A DNA stretch of 64,000 nt from Kitasatospora sp. NA04385 (GCF_013364235.1 NZ_CP054919.1:5618501-5682500); one strand, 5' to 3'. Counted from the stretch's first letter, positions 48,676-58,051 are shown. Translations and numbers: made by a program. Notes: generated by a model not told the origin, from the letters alone.

Positions 48676-49323
48676 ATGGCTGAACTGGTGTTCTTCTCGG
48701 GCACGATGGACTGCGGCAAGTCGACGCTCGCCCTCCAGATGGACCACAACCACGCCGCCCGCGGCCGCCAGGGCATCATCTTCACCCGCCACGACCGGGC
48801 CGGCGCCGCCACCATCTCCAGCCGGCTCGGCCTGCGGGCCGACGCGGTCGAGGTCGGCGACGCCTTCGAGTTCCAGGCGTACGTCGTCCACCTGCTCTCG
48901 GCCGGCGGCAAGGTCGACTACCTGATCTGCGACGAGGCGCAGTTCTTCTCCACCGAGCAGATCGACCAACTCGCGCGGATCGTCGACGAGTTGGGCATCG
49001 ACGTGTTCACCTTCGGGATCACCACCGACTTCCGCACCAAGCTCTTCCCCGGCTCCCAGCGCCTGATCGAACTCGCCGACCGGGTCGAGGTCCTCCAGGT
49101 CGAGGCGCTCTGCTGGTGCGGCGCCCGCGCCACCCACAACGCCCGCACCGTCGGCGGCGTCATGGTCGTCGAGGGGGCCCAGGTGGTGGTCGGGGACGTC
49201 GCCGTCAACGAGGACGAGATCGGCTACGAGGTGCTCTGCCGCCGCCACCACCGCCGCCGGCTCACCGCCGCCACCTCCCGCGCGGCCGTCCTCTCCCCGG
49301 ACGTCCTCCCCTTCGAGGGCTGA
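48676..49323 (+). CDS. tdk: Thymidine kinase (type II)
   Basis: The 215-residue salvage kinase phosphorylates thymidine to dTMP. Walker A is GTMDCGKST, and the catalytic Asp-Glu is in LICDEAQFF. The lasso-loop zinc ligands are CWCGARATHN and CRRHH. It starts at ATG 48676. Its proximity to the phosphodiesterase gene suggests shared nucleotide metabolism, though the gap of 43 bases leaves the operon open. Confidence 0.95.
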   Translation: MAELVFFSGTMDCGKSTLALQMDHNHAARGRQGIIFTRHDRAGAATISSRLGLRADAVEVGDAFEFQAYVVHLLSAGGKVDYLICDEAQFFSTEQIDQLARIVDELGIDVFTFGITTDFRTKLFPGSQRLIELADRVEVLQVEALCWCGARATHNARTVGGVMVVEGAQVVVGDVAVNEDEIGYEVLCRRHHRRRLTAATSRAAVLSPDVLPFEG

Positions 49324-49439
49324 GCCCGGCGAGGGGCGAGCGGGGGCCGGGGGCCGGGCGCGGCGCGCGGATCGTTTCGCCGGGTGACGTGATCCCCGAC
49401 CCGGCCCCGGGGGCCGCCCCCGCGCGCCACAATGACGGC

Positions 49440-50264
49440 ATGACCTCGCCCCTGATCACCGTCGCCGAACTCGCCGACGCGCTCGGCACCGACCGCGCGC
49501 CCGTCCTGCTCGACATCCGCTGGGCGCTCGGCGGCCCGCCCGGAGCCGAGGAGTACGCCGGGGGCCACCTGCCCGGCGCGCACTACCTCGACCTCGACCA
49601 CGAGCTCGCCGACCCGCCCGGCCCGGCCGGCCGCCACCCGCTGCCCGACCCCGACCGCCTGGCCGCCGCCCTGCGCCGGGCCGGCGTCAGCGCGGACCGC
49701 CCCGTCGTCGCCTACGACGCCGGACCGGCCCTCTCCGCCGCCCGCGCCTGGTGGCTGCTGCGCTGGGCCGGCCACCCCGACGTCCGCGTCCTCGACGGCG
49801 GCCTCGCCGCGTGGACCGCCGCCGGCCACCCGCTCACCACCGACACCCCGGCCCCCGGCGACGGCGACTTCAAGGTCGAGCCCGGCCACCTCCCCACCGT
49901 GGACGCGGCCGGGGCGGCCGAACTCGCCCGCACCGGCCTGCTCCTGGACGCCCGGGCCGGCGAGCGCTACCGCGGCGAGACCGAGCCGATCGACCCCCGG
50001 GCCGGCCACATCCCCGGCGCCGCCTCCGCCCCCACCGCCGAGAACCTGGCCGCGGACGGCCGCTTCCTGCCCCCGGCCGCGCTGGCCGCACGCTTCGCCG
50101 CGCTCCGGCTCACCGACCCGGCCGCCACCGCTGTCTACTGCGGCTCCGGCGTCACCGCCGCCCACCAGATCCTCGCGCTCACCGTGGCCGGGCACGACGG
50201 CGTCGCCCTCTACCCGGGCTCCTGGAGCGAGTGGTCCGCGAACCCGGACAACCCCGTGGCGTAG
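49440..50264 (+). CDS. Sulfurtransferase (tandem rhodanese, thiosulfate or 3-mercaptopyruvate type)
   Basis: The 274-residue enzyme starts at ATG 49440 and has two rhodanese domains. The N-terminal inactive one has LLDIRWALGGP and AGGHLPGAHYLDLD. The C-terminal catalytic one has LLDARAGERYRGE, GHIPGAASAP and the active-site loop YCGSGVTA with the persulfide Cys. It transfers sulfane sulfur to cyanide or thiols. It is convergent with sepH; the repeat-derived hairpin lies between them. Confidence 0.93.
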   Translation: MTSPLITVAELADALGTDRAPVLLDIRWALGGPPGAEEYAGGHLPGAHYLDLDHELADPPGPAGRHPLPDPDRLAAALRRAGVSADRPVVAYDAGPALSAARAWWLLRWAGHPDVRVLDGGLAAWTAAGHPLTTDTPAPGDGDFKVEPGHLPTVDAAGAAELARTGLLLDARAGERYRGETEPIDPRAGHIPGAASAPTAENLAADGRFLPPAALAARFAALRLTDPAATAVYCGSGVTAAHQILALTVAGHDGVALYPGSWSEWSANPDNPVA

Positions 50265-50306
50265 GCCCCGCCAGGGGCTCGCCGGTTCCCCGAGCCCCTG
50301 ATGGTG
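50263..50306. repeat. Dispersed palindromic repeat, internally deleted copy 3 (also a terminator hairpin)
   Basis: AGGCCCCGCCAGGGGCTCG and CCGGTTCCCCGAGCCCCTG match the two ends of the 43/54 kb element with the middle missing. CAGGGGCTCG (50272-50281) pairs perfectly with 50291-50300. It starts at the sulfurtransferase stop and lies between convergent genes, so it probably works as a two-way terminator. Confidence 0.8.
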
Positions 50307-50325
50307 CCTTCCCCGGCGGGAGCCG

Positions 50326-51384
50326 CTACTCGGGCTTCTTGCGCCGCGACCCGAAGACGATCTCGTCCCAGCTCGGCACCGTCGCCCGGCGGCCCGGGCG
50401 GACGCCGTCCGCCTCGGCCTGGCGGTCGGTGGTGCCGACCAGGCGGTCCCGGTGCGGGGCGACCGCGCGCGGCATCAGGATGTCCGCGTACGCGGAGCCC
50501 GCGCCGACGCTCGCGGCGGGGGCCGCCGTCTCCTCGATCTCCTCGGGCTCCTCGGTGACCGTGGTCTCCACGCTCGGCCCGATCGGGGTCAGGTCGCCCC
50601 GGTAGGAGGGGACCACGTCCAGCAGGCTGGTCAGGGAGTCCCGCTCGGGGACGGCCGCGGCCGCCGTCGCGGCGGAGGCGGTGGCCTCCCGGGCCTCGCG
50701 CACCTGCATGATGCGGTCGGCGGAGGGCCGCTCGATCATCGGGCGGGCCGGGCGGTCCTGGGGGAGCCGGGCGATCCGCGGGATGAACGGGAAGACCGAG
50801 TCCTCCTCGCGCTCGACGTTCTCGCCGATCAGCGCGCGGGCCTCGTCGTCGTTGGGCTGGACCAGCCGCCGGGGCGGGTCGTAGGACCAGCCGGCCCGCC
50901 GGTGCTCGCCCTCGGCGCGGTAGACGAGGATGACCTCCCAGGTGCCGTCGTCGCGGCGCCAGGAGTCCCAGCGTTCGGTGTCCTTCTCGGCGCCGCGCAG
51001 CGCGAGGCGCTCGGCGACGGCCTCGCCGAGCTGCGGGCCGGTGGACTCGCCGTGCCGGCGGATCGCCGTCTTGCGGGCGCGCTCGGCCATGAAGGCGCGC
51101 TCGGCGAGGACCGGGCCCTCGAAGCGGCGGACGCGTTCCACCGAGATGCCGGCGGCCTGGGCGACCTCCTCGGCGGAGGCACCGGCTCGTATCCGCGCCT
51201 GGATGTCACGGGGGCGGAGGTGGCTCTCCACCTCGATCTCGATCTGGCCGAGCCGCGGGCGGTCACCCCGGACGGCGGCGCGCAGCCGCTCGTCGATCGG
51301 CAGGGTGTACTCCGTGCTGTCGGCAGCCTTGAGCACCAGCCGTGTGCCGTCGTTGCTGACGGCCACGACGCGCAGTTCGGGCAC
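50326..51384 (-). CDS. sepH: Septation protein SepH
   Basis: The 352-residue cell-division factor stimulates FtsZ assembly during sporulation. It starts at GTG 51384 with GGGAGG five bases upstream. The N-terminal DUF3071 domain (VPELRVVAVSNDGTRLVLKA) contains a helix-turn-helix (GASAEEVAQAAGISVERVRRF). The middle region is charged, and a long disordered Glu/Ala-rich linker precedes the C-terminal VPSWDEIVFGSRRKK. It is complete and single. Confidence 0.95.
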   Translation of the reverse strand: MPELRVVAVSNDGTRLVLKAADSTEYTLPIDERLRAAVRGDRPRLGQIEIEVESHLRPRDIQARIRAGASAEEVAQAAGISVERVRRFEGPVLAERAFMAERARKTAIRRHGESTGPQLGEAVAERLALRGAEKDTERWDSWRRDDGTWEVILVYRAEGEHRRAGWSYDPPRRLVQPNDDEARALIGENVEREEDSVFPFIPRIARLPQDRPARPMIERPSADRIMQVREAREATASAATAAAAVPERDSLTSLLDVVPSYRGDLTPIGPSVETTVTEEPEEIEETAAPAASVGAGSAYADILMPRAVAPHRDRLVGTTDRQAEADGVRPGRRATVPSWDEIVFGSRRKKPE

Positions 51385-51855
51385 GGTTACCTCCCGGGTG
51401 GTGCCTGCCGACGTCACCTGCGTCGCTGCTCCCGTACTGAGTGTGGCCTGCCCGCTGGCGAGTGGCCACAACCTTGCAGAGTTACCCGGCGTGTCGGGCT
51501 TTCGCCCGGGCGCGCCGCTGTGGCACGGTTGCCTGTTTGCCACGTCGACGGTCGACATCGCACCCGGGCGCCCGGTCCAGCCGTCTGACGATTCGTCGAC
51601 AACGAGTCCGAAGGCTCAGGCTCCACGAACAGTACTCCATTCGTGGCATCCGGAGGGGCGGCTCGCCGCTCAAGTCTCCCGCGAATCACCGGAATCTCAA
51701 GAGCGGGCACCCCATTGACCCGCCGACGATCAACGGACGGTGATCATCTTCACATATATCGACCGGGGAGAACCGGATTTTCGACCCTTGTGTCCTTCTT
51801 TGGGCAAGATGGAGAGACTTGTTCGAAATTCCGACACGCCGACCGAGGGACAGGG
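51385..51855. other. Divergent intergenic region sepH / membrane protein
   Basis: These 471 bases hold no gene. They become distinctly AT-rich from about 51730 to 51850, unlike the flanking genes, which marks the promoter region of the 51856 gene. TTGACC (51715-51720) is a possible -35, without a well-spaced -10. Confidence 0.45.
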
Positions 51856-52659
51856 ATGCCGCAGCAGAGCCAGCAGTTCGCGCACGGACCGGCCGGGGCC
51901 GAGGAGAAGGCGGAGCGCAGACGGCTTGACCTGACGGCCACTCAGGTCGCGGCGAGTGCCATGGCGGCGGTGGCCGGCGCGGTACTCGCCTCGGAACTCG
52001 GAGTGTACGGAACGATACTCGGTGCGGCCGTCGTCTCGGTGGGGGCGACCATCGGAAGCGCGCTCTTCCAGCACCTGTTCAAACGCACCGGGGAACAACT
52101 GCGCAACGCGGTGGAACGCGGCACCGAATCCACTCCCGCCGCGCACCCCAAGCCCGCCCCGCCGGACGGAATCAGCCCGGACTGGAACGCCCCCCGGGTT
52201 CTGCGCGCGAAACGCCGCTGGACGTGGAAGTCGTACGCGGCGGTCTCCGCGCTGGTGTTCGTGGTCGCGATGGTGCCGATCGTCGCGGTGGAACTCGCGG
52301 CCGGGAAGCCCCTGCACGCCATCACCACCGGGGAGGACGGCGGCGGTACCTCGTTCAACCCCTCGCGGCCGTCCGGCGACCGGCAGCCGGAGCAGGACGG
52401 GGACCGCGACGGCGCGCCGTCCGCCGGGCCGTCCCCGTCCGGCGCCTCGCCCTCGCCGTCCGCGCCCTCCTCGCCGTCGGCCGCCCCCTCGGCGGCGCCG
52501 AGCGGTTCGGCCGAGCCGTCCGGGGCGGCGTCCGCGCAGCCCTCGGCCGGTGGTTCGGCCCGGCCGTCCGGGTCGGCCCCGGCGAGCGGGGAGCCCGCGC
52601 CGGCCGCCTCCCCGGGCGCCGGGGGCACGCTGCCCGGGACGGCGCAGCCGACCGGCTGA
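51856..52659 (+). CDS. Two-helix membrane protein with Ser/Pro/Ala-rich tail
   Basis: The 267-residue protein starts at ATG 51856. The first helix is at about residues 32-65 (VAASAMAAVAGAVLASELG, TILGAAVVSVGATIGSALF), and a cytoplasmic loop with NAPRVLRAKRRWTWKSY follows. A further helix spans about residues 121-140 (AAVSALVFVVAMVPIVAVEL). The last 120 residues are almost only Ser, Pro, Ala and Gly and are probably extracellular and disordered. No known domain or catalytic motif is visible. The function is unknown; a cell-envelope role is possible. Confidence 0.8.
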   Translation: MPQQSQQFAHGPAGAEEKAERRRLDLTATQVAASAMAAVAGAVLASELGVYGTILGAAVVSVGATIGSALFQHLFKRTGEQLRNAVERGTESTPAAHPKPAPPDGISPDWNAPRVLRAKRRWTWKSYAAVSALVFVVAMVPIVAVELAAGKPLHAITTGEDGGGTSFNPSRPSGDRQPEQDGDRDGAPSAGPSPSGASPSPSAPSSPSAAPSAAPSGSAEPSGAASAQPSAGGSARPSGSAPASGEPAPAASPGAGGTLPGTAQPTG

Positions 52660-52671
52660 CCGGGGGGCCGG

Positions 52672-53973
52672 TCAGGCGCCCAGCACCCGGCGCAGGTAGT
52701 CGTTGGCGAACCGGCGCTCCGGGTCGACCTTGTCGCGCAGCGCCGTGAAGTCGCCGAAGTGCGGGTACACCGAGGACAGGTACTCGGCGTCCCGGGTGTG
52801 CAGCTTGCCCCAGTGCGGGCGGCCCCGGTGGGCGGCCATCAGCTTCTCTACCTCGGTGAAGTAGGACAGTTCGCGGGTGCCCCGGTACAGGTGGACGGCG
52901 ATGTACGCGCTGTCCCGCCCGTTCGCGGTGGACAGCCACAGGTCGTCCGCCGGGGCCACCCGCACCTCCACCGGGAAGCTGATCCGCCAGTCCGAGCGCT
53001 CCACCATCGCCCGCAGCTCGCGCAGCACCTCGGTCGCCGCCTCGCGCGGCACCGCGTACTCCATCTCGATGAAGCGCACCTTGCGCGGGCTGGTGTAGAC
53101 CTTGTACGGCTGGTCGGTGAACCGGCGCTCGGACCAGGCCCGGCTGGCGATCTTGGCGATGGTCGGGATCGCGCCCGGGAAGCTGCGGCCCACCCGGCAG
53201 GCGCCCTCCCAGACCGTGTTCGACACGAAGTCGTCGTCCAGCCACGCCTTGAACTTCGGCAGCGGCTCGGCCGGGCCCTGGCTGCGGTTGTTCCGCTTGG
53301 TCGAGCAGCGGTCGGTGTGCGGGAACCAGTAGAACTCGAAGTGCTCGTTGACGGCGGTCAGGTCGTCGAAGGAGTGCAGCACCTCGTCGAAGCCCATCGG
53401 CTTCTCGTGCGCGCTCAGCAGGAACATCGGCTCCACCGCGAAGGTCAGCGCGCTCACCACGCCCAGCGCGCCCAGGCCCAGCCGCGCGCCCTGGAACAGC
53501 TCCGGGTCCTCGGTCGCCGAGCAGGTCCGCACCGAGCCGTCGGCGAGGACGATCTCGACCTGCTGGATCTGCGCCGCGAGCGAGCCGGAGTCCCGGCCGG
53601 TGCCGTGGGTGCCGGTGCTGGTCGCGCCGGCGACGGTCTGCACCTCGATGTCGCCCATGTTCGTCAGCGAGAGGCCGGCGGCCGCGAGCAGGCGGTTCAG
53701 CCGTTGCAGCGGCAGGCCGGACTCGACGGTGACCGTCCCGGCGGCGCGGTCGATCGAGCGGACGGCGGTCAGGTTGTCCGGGCGCACCAGCACGGCGTCC
53801 CCGGCGGCCGCGATCGAGGTGAACGAGTGCCCGGAGCCCACCGCCTTCACCGGCAGCCCGGCCTGCCCGGCGGCGACGACCGCGGCCGAGAGCTCCTCCA
53901 CCGAACCCGGCGCCACCACCCGCGCGGGCCGTGCGCTCTGGTTCCCCGCCCAGTTCCGCCAGACCTCGGTCAT
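52672..53973 (-). CDS. FAD-dependent D-arabinono-1,4-lactone oxidase family protein
   Basis: The 433-residue VAO-fold oxidoreductase starts at ATG 53973 with GGGAGG eight bases upstream. The FAD-binding domain has VVAPGSVEELSAAVVAAG, AVGSGHSFTSI and GATSTGTHGTG. The C-terminal ALO domain has HFEFYWFPHTD and ends FGDFTALRDKVDPERRFAND, typical of the family. It oxidises aldonolactones such as arabinono- or gulono-lactone. The physiological product in streptomycetes is not established. Single gene. Confidence 0.93.
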   Translation of the reverse strand: MTEVWRNWAGNQSARPARVVAPGSVEELSAAVVAAGQAGLPVKAVGSGHSFTSIAAAGDAVLVRPDNLTAVRSIDRAAGTVTVESGLPLQRLNRLLAAAGLSLTNMGDIEVQTVAGATSTGTHGTGRDSGSLAAQIQQVEIVLADGSVRTCSATEDPELFQGARLGLGALGVVSALTFAVEPMFLLSAHEKPMGFDEVLHSFDDLTAVNEHFEFYWFPHTDRCSTKRNNRSQGPAEPLPKFKAWLDDDFVSNTVWEGACRVGRSFPGAIPTIAKIASRAWSERRFTDQPYKVYTSPRKVRFIEMEYAVPREAATEVLRELRAMVERSDWRISFPVEVRVAPADDLWLSTANGRDSAYIAVHLYRGTRELSYFTEVEKLMAAHRGRPHWGKLHTRDAEYLSSVYPHFGDFTALRDKVDPERRFANDYLRRVLGA

Positions 53974-54055
53974 CTCCAGAGCCTCCCGCTCGCGCGTGTC
54001 CTACCTTCCGGTTCTACCGGTGGGTACGGGGAGCGTAGTCACAAAGGGAGGATGA

Positions 54056-54291
54056 AACCAGGGGCTCGAGGAACGGCGAGAGGCCCCGCCGGGGGCTCGG
54101 GGAACGGCGAGAGGCCCCGCCGGGGGCTCGGGGAACGGCGAGCCCGGGGCTGCGGACGGTGCACTGCCGTGGCGCGCATCTGCTTCTGGTTCCTGTCACG
54201 GCACGCAGCAGCACGGACACTCCGATGGGCTCCGGCCGTCAGCAGCACGGACCCGCCGTTCCCCGGGCCCCTGATGGCGTCTCCCGCCGTT
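54056..54291 (+). repeat. Dispersed palindromic repeat, copy 2, with triplicated left end
   Basis: The left end GGGGCTCGGGGAACGGCGAG occurs three times with a 31-base period (54061, 54092, 54123). It is followed by the roughly 115-base middle shared with copy 1 and the right end CCGCCGTTCCCCGGGCCCCTG. It ends two bases before the MFS stop codon. The 319-base gap 53974-54292 contains little else. Confidence 0.85.
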
Positions 54292-54292
54292 C

Positions 54293-55546
54293 TCAGCGGG
54301 CCCCGGACGGGGCTTGCGCCGCGGGTGCCTGCACGGCGGTGAGCAGTTGCGTGCGCAGGCGGGGGAGCCCCGCGTAGCCGACCGTCGCGGCGAGGACGGC
54401 CGCGGCGACCGGGACCCAGTAGCCGTGGGCGCTGCCGGCCGCGTCGACGACGATGCCGGCGGCGGAGGAGCCGGCGGCGACGCCGAGGGCCAGGCCGGTG
54501 GTGGTCCAGGTCATGCCCTCGGTGAGGCGGGCGGCGGGGACGAGCCGTTCGACCAGGGCCATGGCGGTGATCAGGGTGGGGGAGATGGCGAGGCCGGAGA
54601 GGAAGAGCGCGGCGCCGACGCCGAACAGGGCCGCGGTGCCGTGCAGGAACTGCGCGGCCAGGACGAGCGGGGCCATCCCGGCGGCCATCACGCCGACGCC
54701 GACCAGGAAGCGGCGGTCCATCGCCCCGGTGAACTTGAGCGCGCCGAACACCGCCCCGGCCAGGCAGGAGCCGAGGGCGTACACGGCCAGCACGTAGCCG
54801 GACGCGGCCGGGTGCCCCTGGGCCTTGGCGAAGGCGACGGTGACCACCTCGACCGAGCCGAAGACCACGCCGATCGCGCCGAGGGTCAGGACCAGGGTCT
54901 GGAGCCCCTTGTCGCGCACGACCGAGCTGCCGGCGTGCTGCTCGACGGGGTGCGCGGGCGGTTCGGTGCGGCGCTGGGCGGTGAACAGCAGGACGCCGAC
55001 CACCAGGAAGACCCCGGCGAGCAGCAGGCCGGACTCGGGGAAGAGCGAGGTGGCCAGGGTGGCGGCCAGGATCGGGCCGACGATGAAGCAGATCTCGTCC
55101 GCGACCGCCTCGAAGGAGTACGCGGTGTGCAGCTTGGGCGGCTCGTCCCGGTAGAGGTGGGCCCAGCGGGCGCGGACCATGGAGCCGGTGCTCGGCATCG
55201 CGCCCATGCCGGCGGCGAAGACGAACAGCGTCCAGTCGGGGAGGCCGTAGTGCGCGCCGAGCAGCAGCCCGGCGGCGGAGAGCACGGTGACGCCGGTGGC
55301 CGGGAGGGCGACCCGGCGCTGGCCGTACCGGTCGACCAGGCGGGAGATCCGGGGGCCGAGGACCGCGGCCGAGACGGCGAGGAAGGCGGACAGCAGGCCG
55401 CCGAGCCAGAAGGAGCCCTTGATCTCGCCGAGCATCGTGACGATGCCGATCCCGGTCATCGAGATCGGCAGCCGGGCGACCAGCCCGGTGAAGGAGAAGG
55501 CCAGGGAGCCGGGGGCGGCGAATATCTGGCGGTAGCTGGACAGCAC
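54293..55546 (-). CDS. MFS transporter
   Basis: The 417-residue permease has about 12 membrane segments. It starts at GTG 55546 (VLSSYRQIFAAPGSLAFSFT). The MFS loop is GPRISRLVDRYGQRRVALP. The layout resembles uncharacterised actinobacterial exporters with no known substrate. Its 3' end abuts the dispersed repeat. It is divergent from ferrochelatase. Confidence 0.88.
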   Translation of the reverse strand: MLSSYRQIFAAPGSLAFSFTGLVARLPISMTGIGIVTMLGEIKGSFWLGGLLSAFLAVSAAVLGPRISRLVDRYGQRRVALPATGVTVLSAAGLLLGAHYGLPDWTLFVFAAGMGAMPSTGSMVRARWAHLYRDEPPKLHTAYSFEAVADEICFIVGPILAATLATSLFPESGLLLAGVFLVVGVLLFTAQRRTEPPAHPVEQHAGSSVVRDKGLQTLVLTLGAIGVVFGSVEVVTVAFAKAQGHPAASGYVLAVYALGSCLAGAVFGALKFTGAMDRRFLVGVGVMAAGMAPLVLAAQFLHGTAALFGVGAALFLSGLAISPTLITAMALVERLVPAARLTEGMTWTTTGLALGVAAGSSAAGIVVDAAGSAHGYWVPVAAAVLAATVGYAGLPRLRTQLLTAVQAPAAQAPSGAR

Positions 55547-55772
55547 GGGGGGTGGCTCCGTCGGGGTCGGATGGCGGTCTGACGGGTGGGGGATGCAACC
55601 ATCGGTAATGCGTGACAGTGATGCACACAGCTTACGAAGCGGGGCCGATCGCCTGCATCCGGGTTGTTCGCGGACATCCCGGACACCGCACCGCCGCCGC
55701 TCCCGGACCCCGCGCGCCGCACCGGGCCGCCCGTGCGCCGGACGGCCCGTTCCGAGTGGCAGGATCGGAGCC

Positions 55773-56918
55773 ATGTCCGACACGCGCACGCCCAGCCCGA
55801 CCGACCCCGCGCCGTACGACGCGCTGCTGCTGCTCTCCTTCGGCGGGCCGGAGGGCCCCGAGGACGTGGTGCCCTTCCTGGAGAACGTCACCAGGGGGCG
55901 GGGCATCCCGAAGGAGCGGCTGGCCGAGGTCGGCAAGCACTACTTCCTGTTCGGCGGGGTCAGCCCGATCAACGAGCAGAACCGCGAGCTGCTGGGCGCG
56001 CTGCGCAAGGACTTCGCCGAGCACGGCCTGGACCTGCCGGTGTACTGGGGCAACCGGAATTGGGCTCCGTACCTGGTGGACGCCCTGCGGGAGATCGTCG
56101 ACGACGGCCACCGCCGGGTGCTGGTGCTGGCCACCAGCGCGTACGCCGGGTACTCGGGCTGCCGGCAGTACCGGGAGAACCTGGCCGACGCGCTGGCGCA
56201 GCTGGCCGCCGAGGGCCGGCCGGAACCGACCGTGGACAAGCTGCGGCACTTCTACAACCACCCCGGCTTCGTCGGGCCGATGACCGAGGCCGCGCTGGCC
56301 GCGCTCGCCGGGCTCCCGGCCGGGGTGCGCGACGGCGCCCGGCTGGCGTTCACCACGCACTCGATCCCGACCGCGATGGCCGAGACCTCCGGCGCCCCCG
56401 ACGACCCGGCCCGCGGCACCCCCGGCGGCGCGTACGTCGCCCAGCACCTGGAGGTGGCCCGGCTGATCGCCGCCGCGGTGGCCGAGCGCACCGGCGTCGC
56501 CGACCGGCCCTGGGAGCTGGTGTACCAGAGCCGCTCCGGCGCCCCGCACGTCCCGTGGCTGGAGCCGGACATCTGCGACCACCTGGAGGCGCAGCACGCG
56601 GACGGCGCCGCGGCGGTGGTGATGGTGCCGATCGGCTTCGTCTCCGACCACATGGAGGTCAAGTACGACCTGGACACCGAGGCGGTGGCCAAGGCCGCCG
56701 AGCTCGGCCTGCCGGTCGCCCGGGCCGCCACCGTCGGCGCCGACCCGCGGTTCGCCGCCGCCGTCCGGGACCTGGTGCTGGAGCGGGCCGCCGCCCAGCG
56801 CGGCGAGCCGGTCACCCGGTGCGCGCTGGGCGCCCTCGGCCCCAGCCACGACCGGTGCGCCGCCGCCTGCTGCCCCAACCCGCGCGCCCCCCGCCCCGCC
56901 GCCGCCGAAGAAGCCTGA
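55773..56918 (+). CDS. hemH: Ferrochelatase (coproporphyrin III ferrochelatase type)
   Basis: The 381-residue enzyme inserts Fe2+ into (copro)porphyrin in haem synthesis. It starts at ATG 55773. Conserved parts are LLLSFGGPEGPEDVVPFLEN, catalytic His in FTTHSIP, QSRSGAPHVPWLEPD, and the metal-side Glu in IGFVSDHMEVKYDLD. Four C-terminal Cys residues (C-ALG and CAAACC region) are in place for the [2Fe-2S] cluster of actinobacterial enzymes. It probably forms an operon with the inositol-phosphatase family gene 52 bases downstream. Confidence 0.95.
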   Translation: MSDTRTPSPTDPAPYDALLLLSFGGPEGPEDVVPFLENVTRGRGIPKERLAEVGKHYFLFGGVSPINEQNRELLGALRKDFAEHGLDLPVYWGNRNWAPYLVDALREIVDDGHRRVLVLATSAYAGYSGCRQYRENLADALAQLAAEGRPEPTVDKLRHFYNHPGFVGPMTEAALAALAGLPAGVRDGARLAFTTHSIPTAMAETSGAPDDPARGTPGGAYVAQHLEVARLIAAAVAERTGVADRPWELVYQSRSGAPHVPWLEPDICDHLEAQHADGAAAVVMVPIGFVSDHMEVKYDLDTEAVAKAAELGLPVARAATVGADPRFAAAVRDLVLERAAAQRGEPVTRCALGALGPSHDRCAAACCPNPRAPRPAAAEEA

Positions 56919-56970
56919 TCCCCGAGGCCCCGAGGCCCCGAGACTCCGAGATGACGAGGAACCGAGACCT

Positions 56971-57771
56971 GTGACCGACGACCTGCTGCAGGACCTGCTC
57001 GCCACCGCCGTCGAGGCCGCCACCCGGGCCGGCGCCCTGCTGCGCGACGGCCGCCCCGCCGACCTCGGGGTGGCCGCCACCAAGAGCAGCCCGGTGGACG
57101 TGGTGACCGAGATGGACCTGGCCTCCGAGAAGCTGGTGCTGGAGCTGATCTCCACCCGCCGCCCGGACGACGGCTACCTCGGCGAGGAGGGCGCCGACCG
57201 CCCCGGCACCAGCGGGGTGCGCTGGGTGGTCGACCCGCTCGACGGCACGGTCAACTACCTCTACGGACTGCCCTCCTGGGCGGTCAGCGTGGCCGCCGAG
57301 CTGGACGGCGAGGCGGTCGTGGGCGTGGTCTTCGTGCCCGCCCGGGGCGAGCTGTTCCAGGCCGTGCGCGGCGGCGGCGCGACGCTGGACGGCCGCCCGC
57401 TGGCGGTCCGCCCGGCCCCGGTGTGGGGGCGGGCGCTGGTGGCCACCGGCTTCGGCTACCTGCGCGAGCGGCGGGTGCACCAGGCCGAGGTGCTGCACGC
57501 GCTGATGGGCGAGGTGCGCGACGTGCGCCGCGGCGGCGCGGCCGCCGTCGACCTGTGCGACCTGGCGGCCGGCCGGTTCGACGGCTACTACGAGCGCGGC
57601 CTGGCCCCCTGGGACCGCGCCGCCGGCCTGCTGATCGCCGCCGAGGCCGGCGCGCTCACCGGCTCCCGCCCGGGCCTGCCCGCGGACGGCGAGCTGACCG
57701 TCGCCGCCCCGCCCGGCGTGTTCGAGCCGCTCCAGGCCCGGCTGGAGGAGCTCGGCGCCTGGCACGACTGA
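56971..57771 (+). CDS. Inositol monophosphatase family protein
   Basis: The 266-residue Mg-dependent phosphatase starts at GTG 56971 with GAGGA upstream. Metal-binding motifs are present: VTEMDLASE, GEEGAD, WVVDPLDGTVNY and the C-terminal APWDRAAGLLI. The substrate may be inositol-1-phosphate, histidinol phosphate, or 3'-phosphoadenosine phosphate; sequence does not decide. It is followed by a strong terminator. Confidence 0.92.
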   Translation: MTDDLLQDLLATAVEAATRAGALLRDGRPADLGVAATKSSPVDVVTEMDLASEKLVLELISTRRPDDGYLGEEGADRPGTSGVRWVVDPLDGTVNYLYGLPSWAVSVAAELDGEAVVGVVFVPARGELFQAVRGGGATLDGRPLAVRPAPVWGRALVATGFGYLRERRVHQAEVLHALMGEVRDVRRGGAAAVDLCDLAAGRFDGYYERGLAPWDRAAGLLIAAEAGALTGSRPGLPADGELTVAAPPGVFEPLQARLEELGAWHD

Positions 57772-57794
57772 GCCCCGCCCGCGGGCAGCGAAAA

Positions 57795-57822
57795 GCCCCG
57801 GTCCGGAGAACCGGACCGGGGC
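57795..57822 (+). terminator. Terminator hairpin
   Basis: A perfect 12-bp stem (57795-57806 with 57811-57822, loop AGAA) lies between the phosphatase-family gene and a convergent small gene. Confidence 0.88.
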
Positions 57823-57865
57823 GCTCGTCGTACGGATCGTGCGCGGGTCGTGCGGGGAGGGACGG

Positions 57866-58051
57866 TCAGGCGGCGGAGCGGTGCGTGCCGAGGACCGGGT
57901 CGACGCCGTGTTCGGTGGCGAGACGCTGGAGGTCCTCCAACTCGGACTGCTCGACCTCGGCCAGGAACTCGTCCCCGGACTCGATCGCGCGGTGCAGATC
58001 CTGCTCGGCGTTCTTGATCCGCTGAAGGATTCCGGCGGTGAAGGCGTCCAT
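57866..58051 (-). CDS. Small conserved hypothetical protein
   Basis: The 61-residue acidic helical protein starts at ATG 58051 with AAAGGGGG upstream. The core AGILQRIKNAEQDLHRAIES, then LAEVEQSELEDLQRLATEHG, is likely a coiled coil. The gene position before cutR is typical of streptomycetes. Function unknown. Confidence 0.8.
   Translation of the reverse strand: MDAFTAGILQRIKNAEQDLHRAIESGDEFLAEVEQSELEDLQRLATEHGVDPVLGTHRSAA

Noticed and set aside
54014..54220. Short open frames within the dispersed repeat
   Set aside because: The frames differ between copies and cross the inverted ends; the element is non-coding.
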